A DNA stretch of 64,000 nucleotides from Chamaea fasciata (Eukaryota; Chordata; Aves; Passeriformes; Sylviidae): positions 89,358,646-89,422,645 of the forward strand of contig JARCOQ010000003.1 of the NCBI GenBank assembly GCA_029207755.1, written 5' to 3'. Positions within the stretch are counted from its first letter, which is position 1. The number at the start of each line of letters is the position of its first letter. The position numbers and the translations under genes were made by a program. The notes beneath the pieces were generated by a model that did no database searches, was not told where the DNA came from, and saw only the letters and a program-made list of their open reading frames with translations. Shown in pieces: positions 23,639 to 35,629 of this stretch.

Positions 23639-23700
23639 ACATTTGGTTGTGAGTAAATAAACATCATTTACCCAACATTTGGTTGGGTAAATAAACATCA
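23639..23700 (+). repeat. Short imperfect tandem duplication with hairpin
   Basis: Two copies of a roughly 27 base unit beginning ACATTTGGTTG and ending TAAATAAACATCA start 36 bases apart, at 23639 and 23675. At their junction lies a perfect 11 bp inverted repeat, ATTTACCCAAC and GTTGGGTAAAT (23666-23692), with a 5-base loop. It is intronic and no function is implied. Confidence 0.8.
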
Positions 23701-25914
23701 GTGTTTAGGGACACAAGCATGTTACTCAAGAAATAGCTCTCACTGTTTTTCGCAGGCCTAGCGTGTGACATATTCTGACACTGCATAACATCAGTTTAGA
23801 GGAACTAGACCCTGCACACCATATCTCAGCCTTTGTAGAGGGAGAGTGCATCCTGTCAGGATGGCATTTTGGGCACCAGGAAGCAGAAAGTTGGTAGTAG
23901 GGGCCTGAGGGCCAAGTTTTAATTTGTTTGCTTTTGAAAAGTTAATGAGGGGTTCTCTTAAGGGATAGTCAAAACTGCTGTCCTAGGAAATACAGCAAAT
24001 GATGACTGAGGCTTCTGTGTTATCACACTAGTCCACAGGCTGTTGGAGTGGCCCATTTTGATGCTTTTGTATTTAACAGGACATTGTCACTGTGTACAGT
24101 TGTAACTGTGACCATAAATGTCCATCTGTGAAGTGTCCTGTCATTTCTAGATCCTCCTCTGCTGGGCTTGCCCCATGAAATAGTTTAGTTACACTTAAAA
24201 AAGTTTCAGTAGGTTAAGCCTTCCCTGCACACTGAGCAGCGGAGGGACAGAGCAGTGTCTTGTCCACATCCCTCCATACAGTGCTGGATGTGTTGTCATG
24301 CAAACATGATTTTGGCCCTCTTGGCATCCTGTTCCTATGTTTTTATTTAGGTGATGATTTCTGGTGCCAGAGCCACTGGACCAGCATGTGCATAAATCCA
24401 GCTTGCTGTTAGGAAGGTTGGTGGTCCTGATGATCACTTTTCTGGCATGTAGCTTGTTCAGAGAGGACTAGTGCTAGCTTTGAGTTTGTCCCTATATCTA
24501 CAGGAGGACGTAAGCTTGTACTGATTTGAACATATTGATTAGTAAATTGCTAGTAGTTAAAATCAGGGTTTGCAAAATGTTCAATACTGGTCCTCTTCTG
24601 CCCTTGTTAATGACTACACTGAAAACCTTTATCAGTGCTAGGTCAGCTCTCAACTCCTTAGGACAGCTCAGCCTACCATAGCAACTGTGGGTGTCATCAC
24701 CTCTGTCCGGCCTGAGCCTCCAGTGAGTAACCTGTCAGTTGGCTGTCTTGGCTTCCTGTGGGCCTTTGCTCCCCTTGTGAAATGGCCTGCTGAGGGAGCT
24801 GCAAGTTTCAGAGGTGCCTGGGTTTGTGTCTCCACAGATTAGCAATGATGCCTTGACAAGTTGTGTAGGAACATGCAGAAACTGGTGCTTTCATAGCTAA
24901 TGTCAGCTGAAATACATTTTACATAGAGGACTGGGGTTGCTGGGGGGTGTAGCCAGGTACTGGGAAGAGAAGCTGATGCCAGTAGTGACAGGTGCACACA
25001 GCAGCCACAGTGACACTGGTTCCCTGAGTAAAGTGAATCTTGTGACTCCATCTGCTGCTTCAGCCTGCTCACCTCATCTTCTTGCATAGTGCGTCCAGTT
25101 CCTGTGCAAGCAGTACAAGTGATGAGATTGTGGCTTGCTAGTGGTGATTGCAAAGGGAGACTTTTTGGGCCCTTTGAGATGATGCATACAAGGACAGATT
25201 GGTTGTATCCAGCCCCAGGTGAATGAAGGGCCCAAGCACCTTGTTCGAGACCTAACACTTATGTTGAAAATACCGCCAGCTTGCAGAACTCCCTTTTAAT
25301 AATTTACCTTTATTTATCCAAAATGAGTGCTTTTCTTTGAAGAGATTGCAGGGAGTTTCTCAGAAAAGTTAGAATACGAAATTCCCACAAGTTCCTCTAC
25401 CAGAACAAGTCCTTTAGCGGGGATGACACAGAACTGAAAGTGTGGAGAATATTAATTAATAATTAATTTTCCATGTGTCTCATATTACACTTGTCTCTGT
25501 TATTGAATTTCATTAAGGTTTGTGGTGTTCTGATATGTTTTTTCCAAAAATTTGTTACCTCTCATTTTGGTGAGCAACTTCTTAAACATGACTATCGTAC
25601 ACAACCTTTATAAAGCTGCTATAAACTGTGCTAACTATAGTGAGTGATTTTAAGTGATTGGTTAATTTTCCATCAAATAACATTTTGAAATATTCTATTT
25701 GTTTTGTCCAATAGTTTTCTATAAACAGCTTGCTTAATCAAAAAACATATCACAATGACTTACTCATATGTAAATGATACAGTTCTGATAAATAGAATAA
25801 AAAATCAAGCTCTTATATTATTAAGATTAATCAGTAAACAGTTACAAATAAGGTTTTATTTGTTTTTGTTTATGTACATTATTAAGTCTTGAACACAGGT
25901 TATTTATTTTTCAG

Positions 25915-26003
25915 ATTTCCCTTCATGAAATGTCAACCAAGAAAGAACAAATAGCTGAAGCTCTGCAGACTACTCAGTCATTTTTAGCTAAGCACAGTGA
26001 CAA
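25915..26003 (+). CDS. DST: DST exon W19, long-isoform linker
   Basis: This 89 nt exon starts in phase 0 with [20 protein letters not shown] and ends HSD plus AA of a Lys codon at AA|GTATGC. It is a spectrin-like helix between the plakin domain and the plectin-repeat exon. The 607 bp intron after it is AT-rich with no recognised element. Confidence 0.94.
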
Positions 26004-26610
26004 GTATGCTATTTTTTATGTTTCAAATAATGTAAATTAATTGAATCAATATATATTGTATGCTTAAAAATAAATCATATCCTTGTAGTTCTAATTGAAT
26101 TTCAGGTACAATTTGGGAGTTTTTTGTCTTCCCATTTGGTGAAGCTTGATGCAATTTTCTTTATTTCAAGAATTTGACTTGGTTTGTATTCCTCTGGTCA
26201 TCTTAAAAGTATTAGATACATAAATCTTCATTTGAAATCAAACTAATTAACAAATTTGTAACAAATGAGTATTGAGCTACCTATCACAAGATTGTTTCAT
26301 CTGTGTCTGAAAACAGACAGTTTAAGTTACTAAATAGCTGAGATATCTCATGACTCCTTGCTGGTTATGTTACCTGTCTTGATTGGTAATCAGTAGGCAA
26401 AGGCCCATGCAAAGGTTAAATGCTTCTTTTCCTGAATAACTGCAATCAGACTGTAGCTTTCTTGAACATCTTTGTAATTAGGCTGTATTTTTTCCAGACT
26501 ACTTGTACTAATTTCTGCTCCCCATTTTTAAGTAAAGGTAGGCAGATCACTTCCAACAAGTTACAAATCACTCAGAGATCTCCTTCCATTTTTTTTTTTT
26601 CCCATAATAG

Positions 26611-26743
26611 AATGACAGATGAAGAGAGACATGAAATGGAAAAACAAGTTAGATCCCTCCAGGAAAGCTACAGCTTGTTATCCAATGAAGCTTTGAAGCA
26701 GCTGCAGGAAGCACATCTAGGAGATGAAAAAATGGAAGGAAAG
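26611..26743 (+). CDS. DST: DST exon W20, long-isoform linker
   Basis: This 133 nt exon completes the Lys codon and reads KMTDEERHEMEKQVRSLQES, ending DEKMEGK at AAG|GTAACA. W19 and W20 together keep frame (222 nt). In-frame splicing can continue to the BPAG1b exon at 27797 or skip it to 33548, both phase 0. The intron 26744-27796 shows nothing recognisable. Confidence 0.94.
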
Positions 26744-27796
26744 GTAACAAGATTCAAACTTAGATTTCAGTTTCTCTTGAGATTTACTGCATGGTTTTCA
26801 AGCCACACATGATCAGCAAAAGAAGAAGCTGCAATTAACAGCGTGTGGACAGAACCTGTTATTTAATTGACTGAAGGTGTTGTGTATTTGCTATGAAATA
26901 CTGTGCCCATGAGCATTCTATTCATCAGACTTCGTTTGTGAAAAGTCTTAATAATGTGTGCCTTGCATGAAGAAAGATAAGCAAATCATTCATCTCTTAA
27001 CTCTTCTCTTAAAAACCATTCTTTGACTGCTAGATAAGTCTGTGTTTCTGCTGCAAAAACGACACCATAAAATAACATGTTAATCTCTCCCATATATCAC
27101 TCAGAAATGTCCTAGAAATTATCTACTTTCAGTTTTTCTTAAATTTTTTTCTGGGTATGAAAATGGGAGGACATAATACAATTAGCTCTGAGACACTGTG
27201 GATATATTTGTTAATGGATATTAATCTTAAATATGGAGTAAGTATTCTCATACACATACAGAGGCAGAGTCTGTGTAATGAGTTCAAATAATGTTGCCAA
27301 ACTGACTTCATGCTTTCCATACAAACTAAATGCAATATTTGGTGCTAGAGTATCTGATTCCATATTGTTGAGTGTATATACAGAAATGCTGTATGCTGTA
27401 AACATGAATAGCATGGTTGTGTTGAATCACATACTGTTTCCAAATATTCTAACCTTTCACAGACATTTATAGCATGAAAATGTGCCTTTCAGGTATATGT
27501 TCTATTTGGCCTTTCTGCAATCATTTCTTCTATTGTCTTTCACTAACCCTATTTATGTATGCAAAGCATAGGTTTTCAATTCACAGATGCATGTTGGTTT
27601 AAAATCTTTTATCACATCGTGTGCTGTTGAATGACTGACATAGATCACTTGCGCATTTGAGCTGCTAACATTCACCACATTCCTCCAGGTCTGGTAAGTA
27701 TGTGTTTTTATGCTTCTCATGCATTCAAAACAGAAGAAAACTTTAAGCATACAGTCCAAAAAATGATGATGGCTTTTTTTTTATATTCCCTTTTAG

Positions 27797-30700
27797 GTGA
27801 ATAAAGTCATTGCTGGTGTTGTTGACAAAACAACTGGAGAAGTCCTTTCAGTCTTTCAGTCTATTTTAAGAGGTTTTCTTGACTATGACACTGGAATTAG
27901 ATTGCTTGAGAATCAGCTAATTCTTTCTGGAATAATTTCTCCAGAATTAGGAGTGTGTTATGATTTGGAAGAAGCTAAAGCCCATGCCTTAATTGATGAG
28001 CAGATTGTGTTGCAGCTGCAAGAATTAAGTAATGCAAAGAAGCTTCTGTTAGAATCATCATTAGCAAATATTCCAGTTGTTTCAGCTTTAGAACAAGGTC
28101 TGATTTCAGAATCTCTGGCTGTTAAAATTCTTGAGAATCAGCTTTCAAGTGGATATTTGATTTTGCCATCTACTGGAGAAAAGCTGTCTTTGCAGAATGC
28201 TTTCCAGAGAAATCTCATTTCTCCAACATTATATTCAAAACTCCTGGAAAGACAAGATACGTGTAAAGATCTCATAGACCCAAACTGTGCTGAGAAAATT
28301 TCTCTTGAACAGATGGTTCATAGAAGCATAATACATGAAGCAACAGGGTTAAGACTCCTACCTGTGAAACCACAAGAGAAGGGGAGAATTGTGTTCAAAT
28401 GTGGAAGGAAGGTAACTATTTTGAGGGCAGCCCATGAAGGGCTTATTGACAAGGAAACAATGTTCAGGCTACTGGGTGCTCAGTTAATGTCTGGAGGTAT
28501 CATTGACCCTGACTCAGGGAAACAAATGACTGTGGAAGAGGCCATGAGACAAGGGATGATAGATCAGGACACTGCTTGCGGGATCCTCACACATCAGGTT
28601 CAGACTGGTGGAATCCTTTGTCAAAATTCAGGAAAACGCTTGACTGTTGATGAAGCTGTGCAATGCAACTTAATATCATCTACCAGTGCTCTGCTGGTAT
28701 TAGAAGCACAGAGAGGCTTTGTGGGACTAATTTGGCCTCACACTGGTGAAATATTCCCAGTATCAACCTCTTTGCACCAAGATATGATTACAAATGAGCT
28801 GGCATTCAAAATACTGAATGATAGAAAGAAAATAGCTGCACTTTACATTCCAGAAACTTGTGAAGTAATCAGTCTTGACAAGGCTGCAGAATCAGGGATA
28901 ATAGACAGTAATACTGTATCTGTTTTGACCAATGTGTCTTTGCCAGATAAAATGCCCAATGTAGAAGAATTAAAGTCCCCTTGTAAAAATGCTGCAAAAT
29001 GGTTATCAACTTACGAATTTCTGCCATCTGTTTTTCATGACTGTGAGGGGGAACATGAAGATTCTGGCACAGAAGACCCTGTATGTCATAATCTAGATCA
29101 AGTTAAGAAACTATTCATGTCTTACCTGATGGTAAATAGTTATATGGATGCAAACACTGGACAGAGACTTTTGTTACATGATGGACAACTGCAAGAAGTC
29201 ATCAGTATGTTGCTGGAAGGTGATAGTGCTGGGTACAATGCTGGTGTGTCAGAAATGGAGTATAGTAACAAATATGTAAGCTCAAAAGGAATTCACCTAA
29301 AGTCAGCAGACAGTGTTCAGGGTGATCTTTCAGGTGCTGAGAATTCTTGTGATAACAGGAAATGTAATCAAGTTGATGATTTTGAGAATTATGTATCTTC
29401 ACAAGATCTCCATGTGTGCAGGCCAGATGTTTGCAATACTCTTGGTACTGAGCAATCAGAATATACACAGGAGATGCTGTTAACTGTCCCTGCAGAACTC
29501 AGAAATGTAGTAAGCACCACTCAAAATCCCATGAAGAGAAATGAACTCAGAGGTTTTTTTGAGATTTCTGAGTGGACAGAACTCTGTAAACATAACAGCC
29601 AGCAGAAAAATTCAGGAAGCATGGAAGGATATCTTCCAAATGACTCAAATACAAGACTTTTAGCACAAACAGCAAAAGAAGAGATTAGTGTGGAAGACCA
29701 TCTGGATAATGAAAACATGCATGATAAAACATTACAAAATTCCGTGAGCGTGAATGATTTGTCAGATAACAAAACATGGAGGGAGCTGGAAAAGTGCACG
29801 GAATATGGGCCTCACATATTTCAAGCTGAAGGTAGCAGAACAGTACTGGATAACAGCAAGAAAGATAATTTTCAGAGAAGTTTTGGTTCATCCATCAATG
29901 CAGACACTGAATATAGACTTCCAGAAGAATTGGTTAGTCAGTGTGGTGTCACGCTAGAGTCTGAAGACAGCAGATACGGTGCACAGCTTCTACAGGAATA
30001 TGCAGGTCCATCCCTAGAGGACTGTCTTTATATCCATGGAAGGCCATCCCTGGAGGAGTGTACTGATTTTCAGAATAAACTGTGTCTACAAGACAGCATA
30101 GACATGCACCATAGGCTTTCTTTGGGTGGTGATACTGTCATACATGATGGATCACCTCTGGGGGACAGTAACAGCACAGCACAAAGGCTGACAGTAGAAG
30201 AAAGTGATCTTATATTCCACCAGTTACTGCCATGTGACAGTAGTTCTGACTCATCAGTAGAGGAGGGTGATGGCATCCCACAGCTTGAGAGCAACTGCTT
30301 GCAGCAGGAATGTGGTGAGGTGGCCTCTGAAGAGGACAGCTCTCAGTTGGATGATGGTGATGATGATGCCTATGAAACACCGCAGGGAGATGATGATGAC
30401 AGCGATGTCTATGATACTCCACAAATGGATGATGATGATGATTCCTCTGACACTTCTCAAGGCGATGAGGGGTTTGATACCTTGCAGCTGGGGGATGATG
30501 ATTCACCCGAGCCAAAATGGGCTGGAAGATCAGTTCCATTAGGTTTTCTGGAGGAGAGAGGTGGTCGAATAACCGTAAGAGAAGAGATCAGCTCTTTTCA
30601 AGAACTTGCAGCTAAGTTTGGAGAGAATGTTCATGTAAATGTGAAAGGGCAACCTGAGAGCATAACTACAGCTTCTGCAAATGCCAAAACCATGGAAAAA

Positions 30701-33340
30701 ATCCCTGAAGAAAGGGAAAGAACAGAGGGTTTTAGAGAGAAGGAGCAAGTGTTACCAGTTACAGGTGAGAGTGAAGGAAGAAAGGAAGGAGACGTGAGCT
30801 ATTTAAGGAATATGTATGAAACAGATGTACAAGACAAGAATGAGGAAGTTGAAATGAAAGAAGAAGGTGACCTGTGTGAGGAGGAATCTGAAGGTACACA
30901 GCAGGGGGAAGATTATGAGGAAGAGGATAGTTATGATGACTCTGACACTGATTCTGACAGTGAAGATGAAATGGGTATTTTTTATTCACATCATCAATGT
31001 ATAAGTAAAGGTGACCAGCTGTTAATTTCTGTAGAAGATGTAGAAAGGAGCAGTGAAAACAATCAGAATAGTGATGACTGTTGCTATTCTTTAGGCCACA
31101 AGACAGCGTGTACTTTGCAATTCCAGTCTAGCCATGAAAATGGAAAACTATCCTCAGTAATATGTGAATCAATGTCAAATATTTCTGAAGAAAGATGTGT
31201 TAGTCTTTCATGTACCAGCGAGGGAGACAGGCAGCAGGAAACAGAAGATGAATATGGGATTTGTGTCAAAAGTGAACACATGCCACAAGGTACTACGGAG
31301 CCTATTCAGTCTGAAAATACCTTTGACAATAAATGGATGTCCACTAAGAGTGAAGAGAATAATGAAATACAGTTTAGGGTTCCAGGTTCTGAGCTTCTTG
31401 ATGGTACTGTGAAATCTGACATCAGTGTGACAGCTTGCCTACAGCAAGCTACTGATGATGACCAAAATACCTGGACAAATTTGCTTCTCTCAGAATGCTT
31501 TACTGATAGCATGAATAAAGACAACAATAACATGCAAATATTAGATTCAAATCATGGACAGAGAGAAGCACTACTTGCAGAGGAAAAAGCATTACGTTAT
31601 ATGGAACAACTAAAGGAAAGTTCATTCCAGTTGGACAATGAAATCCTTAATACCCCTTATGTGAGTGATAACAGTTCACTTAGGGACCCAATACATCCAG
31701 TCACCAGTTGGAAGCATGGTCTAATAGAAAGGGGTTTTGAAATTCTTACAGAAAATAAAAAGAGAGTAAATATGATGGAGGAGTGTGATGTCATGGGGCT
31801 AAGTAATAGTCCCATTCAGATGGAAAACCTTGGGGAAATATTTGATGCAACAGTAATTAAAGCTGCTAGAGAAACTCCTGTTGCAACTAAAGAAAAAGTA
31901 AATGTTGATCAAGCTTTTCTTGACATTCAAGATGCAAGATCAGATGAATTTAAGAGAGATGTTAACATTTCTGCTTCTTTAAAACAACATACAACATGCA
32001 TAGAAGAAGGTGGCCATTCACAACTCAATAAAACTGAATTCTGTTTTGAGGACATGGAAAGAGGGGAAAAGAGTATACGGAATGAAAAAGATGTTCTGCT
32101 AAATACAGAAGAAATTAATTCAAGTGATTTTAGTACTTACTCTTTTCCCCCACCTGATACAGTGAAACCAAAGGAGATTAGCATAACTAAAGAAACAGAG
32201 ACACTTAACTGTCAAAATACTGACAATGTTCTTAAAGACATTCCAGCAAACAAAAGCAGCAATGATAGTGAAATTTCCCCCACAAAACCATATGCTTTCG
32301 GAAGTATTGAGGATGCCCAAGAATTAGGGGATGGAAGTGAAGTGCTGCCTACTGGGAGACATACCCATACCACTGATGTTTCTTCTGCAATTCTGAGTAG
32401 CATAGGGACTAAGTTGAATTACGGTGACCAGAACAAACATGAGATCATGAAAAACACAAAGGGAGAAAATGTCATGTTCAGTGAGACTTCCTCCTTTGGA
32501 AATGGTTTCAAAAAACAAATGTCCATGGAGTCATCGCAACAAGACATGGGACCCTGCAAAGATTTTCAAGTAAAGGAAGGTGTTTCACAATCAGCAGATG
32601 TCTCTGACTCACTAATAGAAGGCTTAGAGAATTTATTTCAAAGGAAATTGAAAATGGGACATGTTTACTGCAAGCAGGAAGATGAACCCCTAAGTTACTC
32701 GGATACCAGAACTTTAATGCAAAATTTACTTAAGATGGTTAGAAGCACCCAGCTTGCGAGTGAAATGTCTGGTGGGTCAAATCTGAAGCAAATAAGCAAT
32801 GCTGTTAGAACTGCATTAATGGTCACCACACTGTGTCCAGAGCCCAAGGACAGTGACCCTCCTTCACTGCTTTGGCCTGATTGCAGAAGTCCTGATCTTC
32901 TTCATGATATTCTGAAGCAGGAATCCGGCAAGCAAAAGAGAGCTGATCTGGATGAAAGGAAGAGTGAAACAGACACAAAAACTCCTGTTCCCAAGCTTAC
33001 CAGCACTGAACTTCTGGAAATCTTTCAAATCTCTCTTGGGGATGAAAATACAAGCAAGTTAGAGGAGCTGATAAGTGGTTTGCTTATGAGCTCACAGGTT
33101 GCTGGTATAGCCACTGAGCATGAGGGTAAAGGCAAAGGAGATGGGCTTTATTCTCTTTCCTCAACAGAACAACCAGAGCTTGGATCAGAAATTGATGAAG
33201 AGAAAACATTGGCAGATAACACAACTACTACTTGGAAAAGTGATCAGGAGCATGGGAAGAGAGAAAGCCTGTCCAAAGGCTTGACTGAGCCTGTTTTGAA
33301 AACAAAAGAAGCAGTCTTGGGAGACACGCCCACTAGCATG
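27797..33340 (+). CDS. DST: DST BPAG1b-type giant exon: plectin repeats and acidic disordered tail
   Basis: This 5544 nt exon (1848 residues) is in phase 0 at both ends. It starts [20 protein letters not shown] and ends GDTPTSM at ATG|GTAAGT. Residues 1-400 or so carry plectin repeats ([62 protein letters not shown]). They are related to the BPAG1e tail but form a separate module that marks the muscle BPAG1b isoform. From about residue 400 the sequence is hydrophilic, Ser/Asp/Glu/Asn-rich and probably disordered. It includes a 12-residue tandem repeat (738-809), an Asp-rich repeat tract (852-903) and a further acidic run near 1034-1056. Start and general architecture match human BPAG1b; the tail is poorly conserved in my memory of it. 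The exon is symmetric and can be skipped in frame to give BPAG1a. Confidence 0.96.
30008..30223 (+). repeat. DST: Six-unit 36 bp coding tandem repeat (12 residues)
   Basis: Six contiguous 36-base units start at 30008, 30044, 30080, 30116, 30152 and 30188. The first two read [12 protein letters not shown] and [12 protein letters not shown]; later ones read [36 protein letters not shown] and [12 protein letters not shown]. The periodicity is visible as Leu at position 3 (or a neighbour), acidic residues at 4-7 and a basic or polar end. Units are degenerate, so the array is not recent. Confidence 0.75.
30350..30505 (+). repeat. DST: Asp-rich coding repeats with YETPQ/YDTPQ motifs
   Basis: GAT-rich DNA encodes acidic blocks alternating with AYETPQG, VYDTPQM, SSDTSQG and FDTLQLG. 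The unit is about 10-13 residues long. Human dystonin, as I recall it, also has an acidic stretch with YDTP here, so the feature is old, although the regularity is greater in this sequence. Confidence 0.75.
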
Positions 33341-33547
33341 GTAAGTAACAAGAATATGTGCTCAGTGTCCTGTGTTAATGGAATTGTATGGATCTTTCCG
33401 AGTGCTGGAAAGAAAAATTGAACTAGAAAAATCGTTGAAAAATTAGATTGTAAATTAAAAATAAATCATAATAAACCCAAGGACTTTCATTACTTATTTT
33501 CAAGTCAGTTTGGAAAATATTTTCTTATTTTTAAAACTCATTTGCAG

Positions 33548-33694
33548 TTTGATGGAGTACAGCAATATTTAAAGTTAACAGAGAAAATGCGAGACCATTT
33601 GGCAGTGCTTCAAGACATGAAAAACCACCTAGATAAACAGCAGCCCATTAGTAACAGCCTGGAAATACTAAAAGCTGAACTGGAACAGCTAGAG
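33548..33694 (+). CDS. DST: DST exon W22, start of spectrin-repeat rod
   Basis: This 147 nt phase-0 exon reads FDGVQQYLKLTEKMRDHLAV and ends AELEQLE at GAG|GTAAGT. It is the first helix after the plectin-repeat module. The short intron to 33839 is unremarkable. Confidence 0.95.
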
Positions 33695-33839
33695 GTAAGT
33701 GTTCTTTATGCTTGTATTTCAGTGATGGGTGCTAGAAATAGCCCTTGGGTTTAAAGAGAGATTTAAAATGTTATTAAAGCAATTTAGATTTAAACATTTT
33801 TCCTTGTAACGATTCATTTTTGATATACTGTCTTTGTAG

Positions 33840-34055
33840 ACATTTGAATCAGGACTGGCTACCTTTGCAATTATCCTAAAAAAGGACATGAAGTTGGCAG
33901 AAGAATTCTTAAAGTCTTGTAACAGGGATATTCCAGAAGAGAAACTTAAAGAGCTAAAGATAAGCTATGACTCTTTGCAGGAAGCATTTTTGGTGGTCTG
34001 TGATAGATCTTCAAAAAGAGCAAAACAAATAGTCTGCGCTGTTGACTTGGAAATG
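33840..34055 (+). CDS. DST: DST exon W23, rod
   Basis: This 216 nt phase-0 exon reads TFESGLATFAIILKKDMKLA and then EEFLKSC, ending AVDLEM at ATG|GTATGT. It is a spectrin-like helix pair. The KKDMKLAEEFLKS motif is conserved in dystonin. Confidence 0.95.
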
Positions 34056-34221
34056 GTATGTGTTTACCTTGATTTTCTTCAAGGTAATTGGGCTTAAATA
34101 AATGTATTTGGCTTTTCTTTATTTTATCTTAGTATAAAGATACAACATGATTCAATTTAATGTGGTAGAAAATGTTACTAGACTCCACGAGCATAAATAA
34201 ATATACAACTTCCCTTTCTAG

Positions 34222-34368
34222 TCTAAGCTTGCAGGATTACACCAGCAACTTTTAAACCAAATGCAGAGATTTTCAGACTGGATCACAGAGAACAATAAAA
34301 TCATTAATAACTTCACCATGAATACTAATGATATGGAAGAGATGGAGAAGAGTTTACAGCTATTTAAA
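34222..34368 (+). CDS. DST: DST exon W24, rod
   Basis: This 147 nt phase-0 exon reads SKLAGLHQQLLNQMQRFSDW and ends KSLQLFK at AAA|GTAAGT. The FSDWITE motif is the typical Trp-containing helix A of a spectrin repeat. The intron 34369-35395 shows no recognised element. Confidence 0.95.
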
Positions 34369-35395
34369 GTAAGTGCTCTATGGCAGGTGTTGATGCTTCT
34401 GGCAAAAGTTGCTCCGTATCATTAATTATTAGATTTTTTTTTATTATTCTTTCTCAATAACCTCTGTTGTCTAAAGAGATGACTAGAAGTAATTACTTAA
34501 GAAGACAACCATTTGATAATCCAGTAATAAAATCTTGTTGATTTGCTTTTTCACTTGCAAAAAAAAATTTCACAGAGTTAGGATTGCTGAGAAAGCTATT
34601 GGTTCTACTTACATTTGTTGCAATAAATCTGAGCCTTTTAGAAATCTAATTTATAATACAGATATTTCAGTGATTAAAATTGAATTTTTATGCTTTGAGT
34701 TCAGAATCTTTACTGAACTCTAATTGTCTTCCAAATGAATTGTATGTGCGAACAGAAGATGGGAAAAGATAAAAAGATGTCTTCATTACACACTCCATAA
34801 AATGAGTAATGGGAAACAAAGCTGATCAAATTTTTAGTCAAGTTCATGTACTCCTACATGTATGAATAATAAAAACTATTTTAGTTGTTTTAATGTGCTT
34901 AAATAGAGTTCCAGAGAATTGGTATGGTCATAGGGGGCTCCACAGTATGTAGCTGTTGGCAGAATTTCCCACATTGCTAGAAATAGTAGCATTGTTGCTG
35001 TCGAGTTAAGAATAGAAATAATTTCAAGTATATATTTTAAAATTTCTGTATCTTCACAGCTAGAACCTAGAAATGTTACATCTAACCTACCATGAATCTT
35101 TTAGAGTTGAAAGTCAGTCAGTTTTCAAACATCCATGAGAGAGCAAAGAAATAGAGATGTACAGGATCACATTTTTTTATTACTTGGACACAAGCTGTCC
35201 TGAGGCAAACCATGACCAAGTTCTAATGTCATATCTGAATGTATCAGTATGATTCGGAGTTTTGATTTTTCATGGCTAAACTGTCTACCAAAAACATTTT
35301 GGAATAGGAGCTAAGAAGAGATGGTAGGGATACTTGTGGTTTATTTGTACTCAATTTTTCTTTGTTGCTAGTAATTCCCTTCACTTTATTTACAG

Positions 35396-35629
35396 AACAG
35401 TGCTGCAGAGCTCAGCTGTAAAAAAATGCAACTGGAGTCCACTGCGTTTGATGTTCAGTTCTTCATTTCTGAACATGCTGAAGATCTTTCTCCTAATCAG
35501 AGCAAACAGCTGCTGAGGCTCTTAAACACCACCCAGAAATCTTTTCAGGAAGCACAGGAGGCAATAACTTCTCAAGTGGAATGTTTAGAGACTCAGTTAC
35601 AGGCAGTGCGGGAGCTGGGTGATCAGAAG
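35396..35629 (+). CDS. DST: DST exon W25, rod
   Basis: This 234 nt phase-0 exon reads [20 protein letters not shown], then [18 protein letters not shown], ending LGDQK at AAG|GTTTGC. The middle is strongly conserved with human DST as I recall it. The intron 35630-36971 (1342 bp) is AT-rich with a slightly GC-richer part near 36170-36340 that I could not assign. Confidence 0.95.

Noticed and set aside
24839..25258. 139-residue minus-strand open frame in the intron after W18
   Set aside because: It shows no homology I recognise, no splice-site support and atypical composition; it is likely chance in a GC-richer patch.
33341..33421. Coding readthrough past exon W21 to a stop, as an alternative BPAG1b C-terminus
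   Set aside because: The donor ATG|GTAAGT is strong and the next exon continues in phase; the 26 extra residues resemble translated intron.
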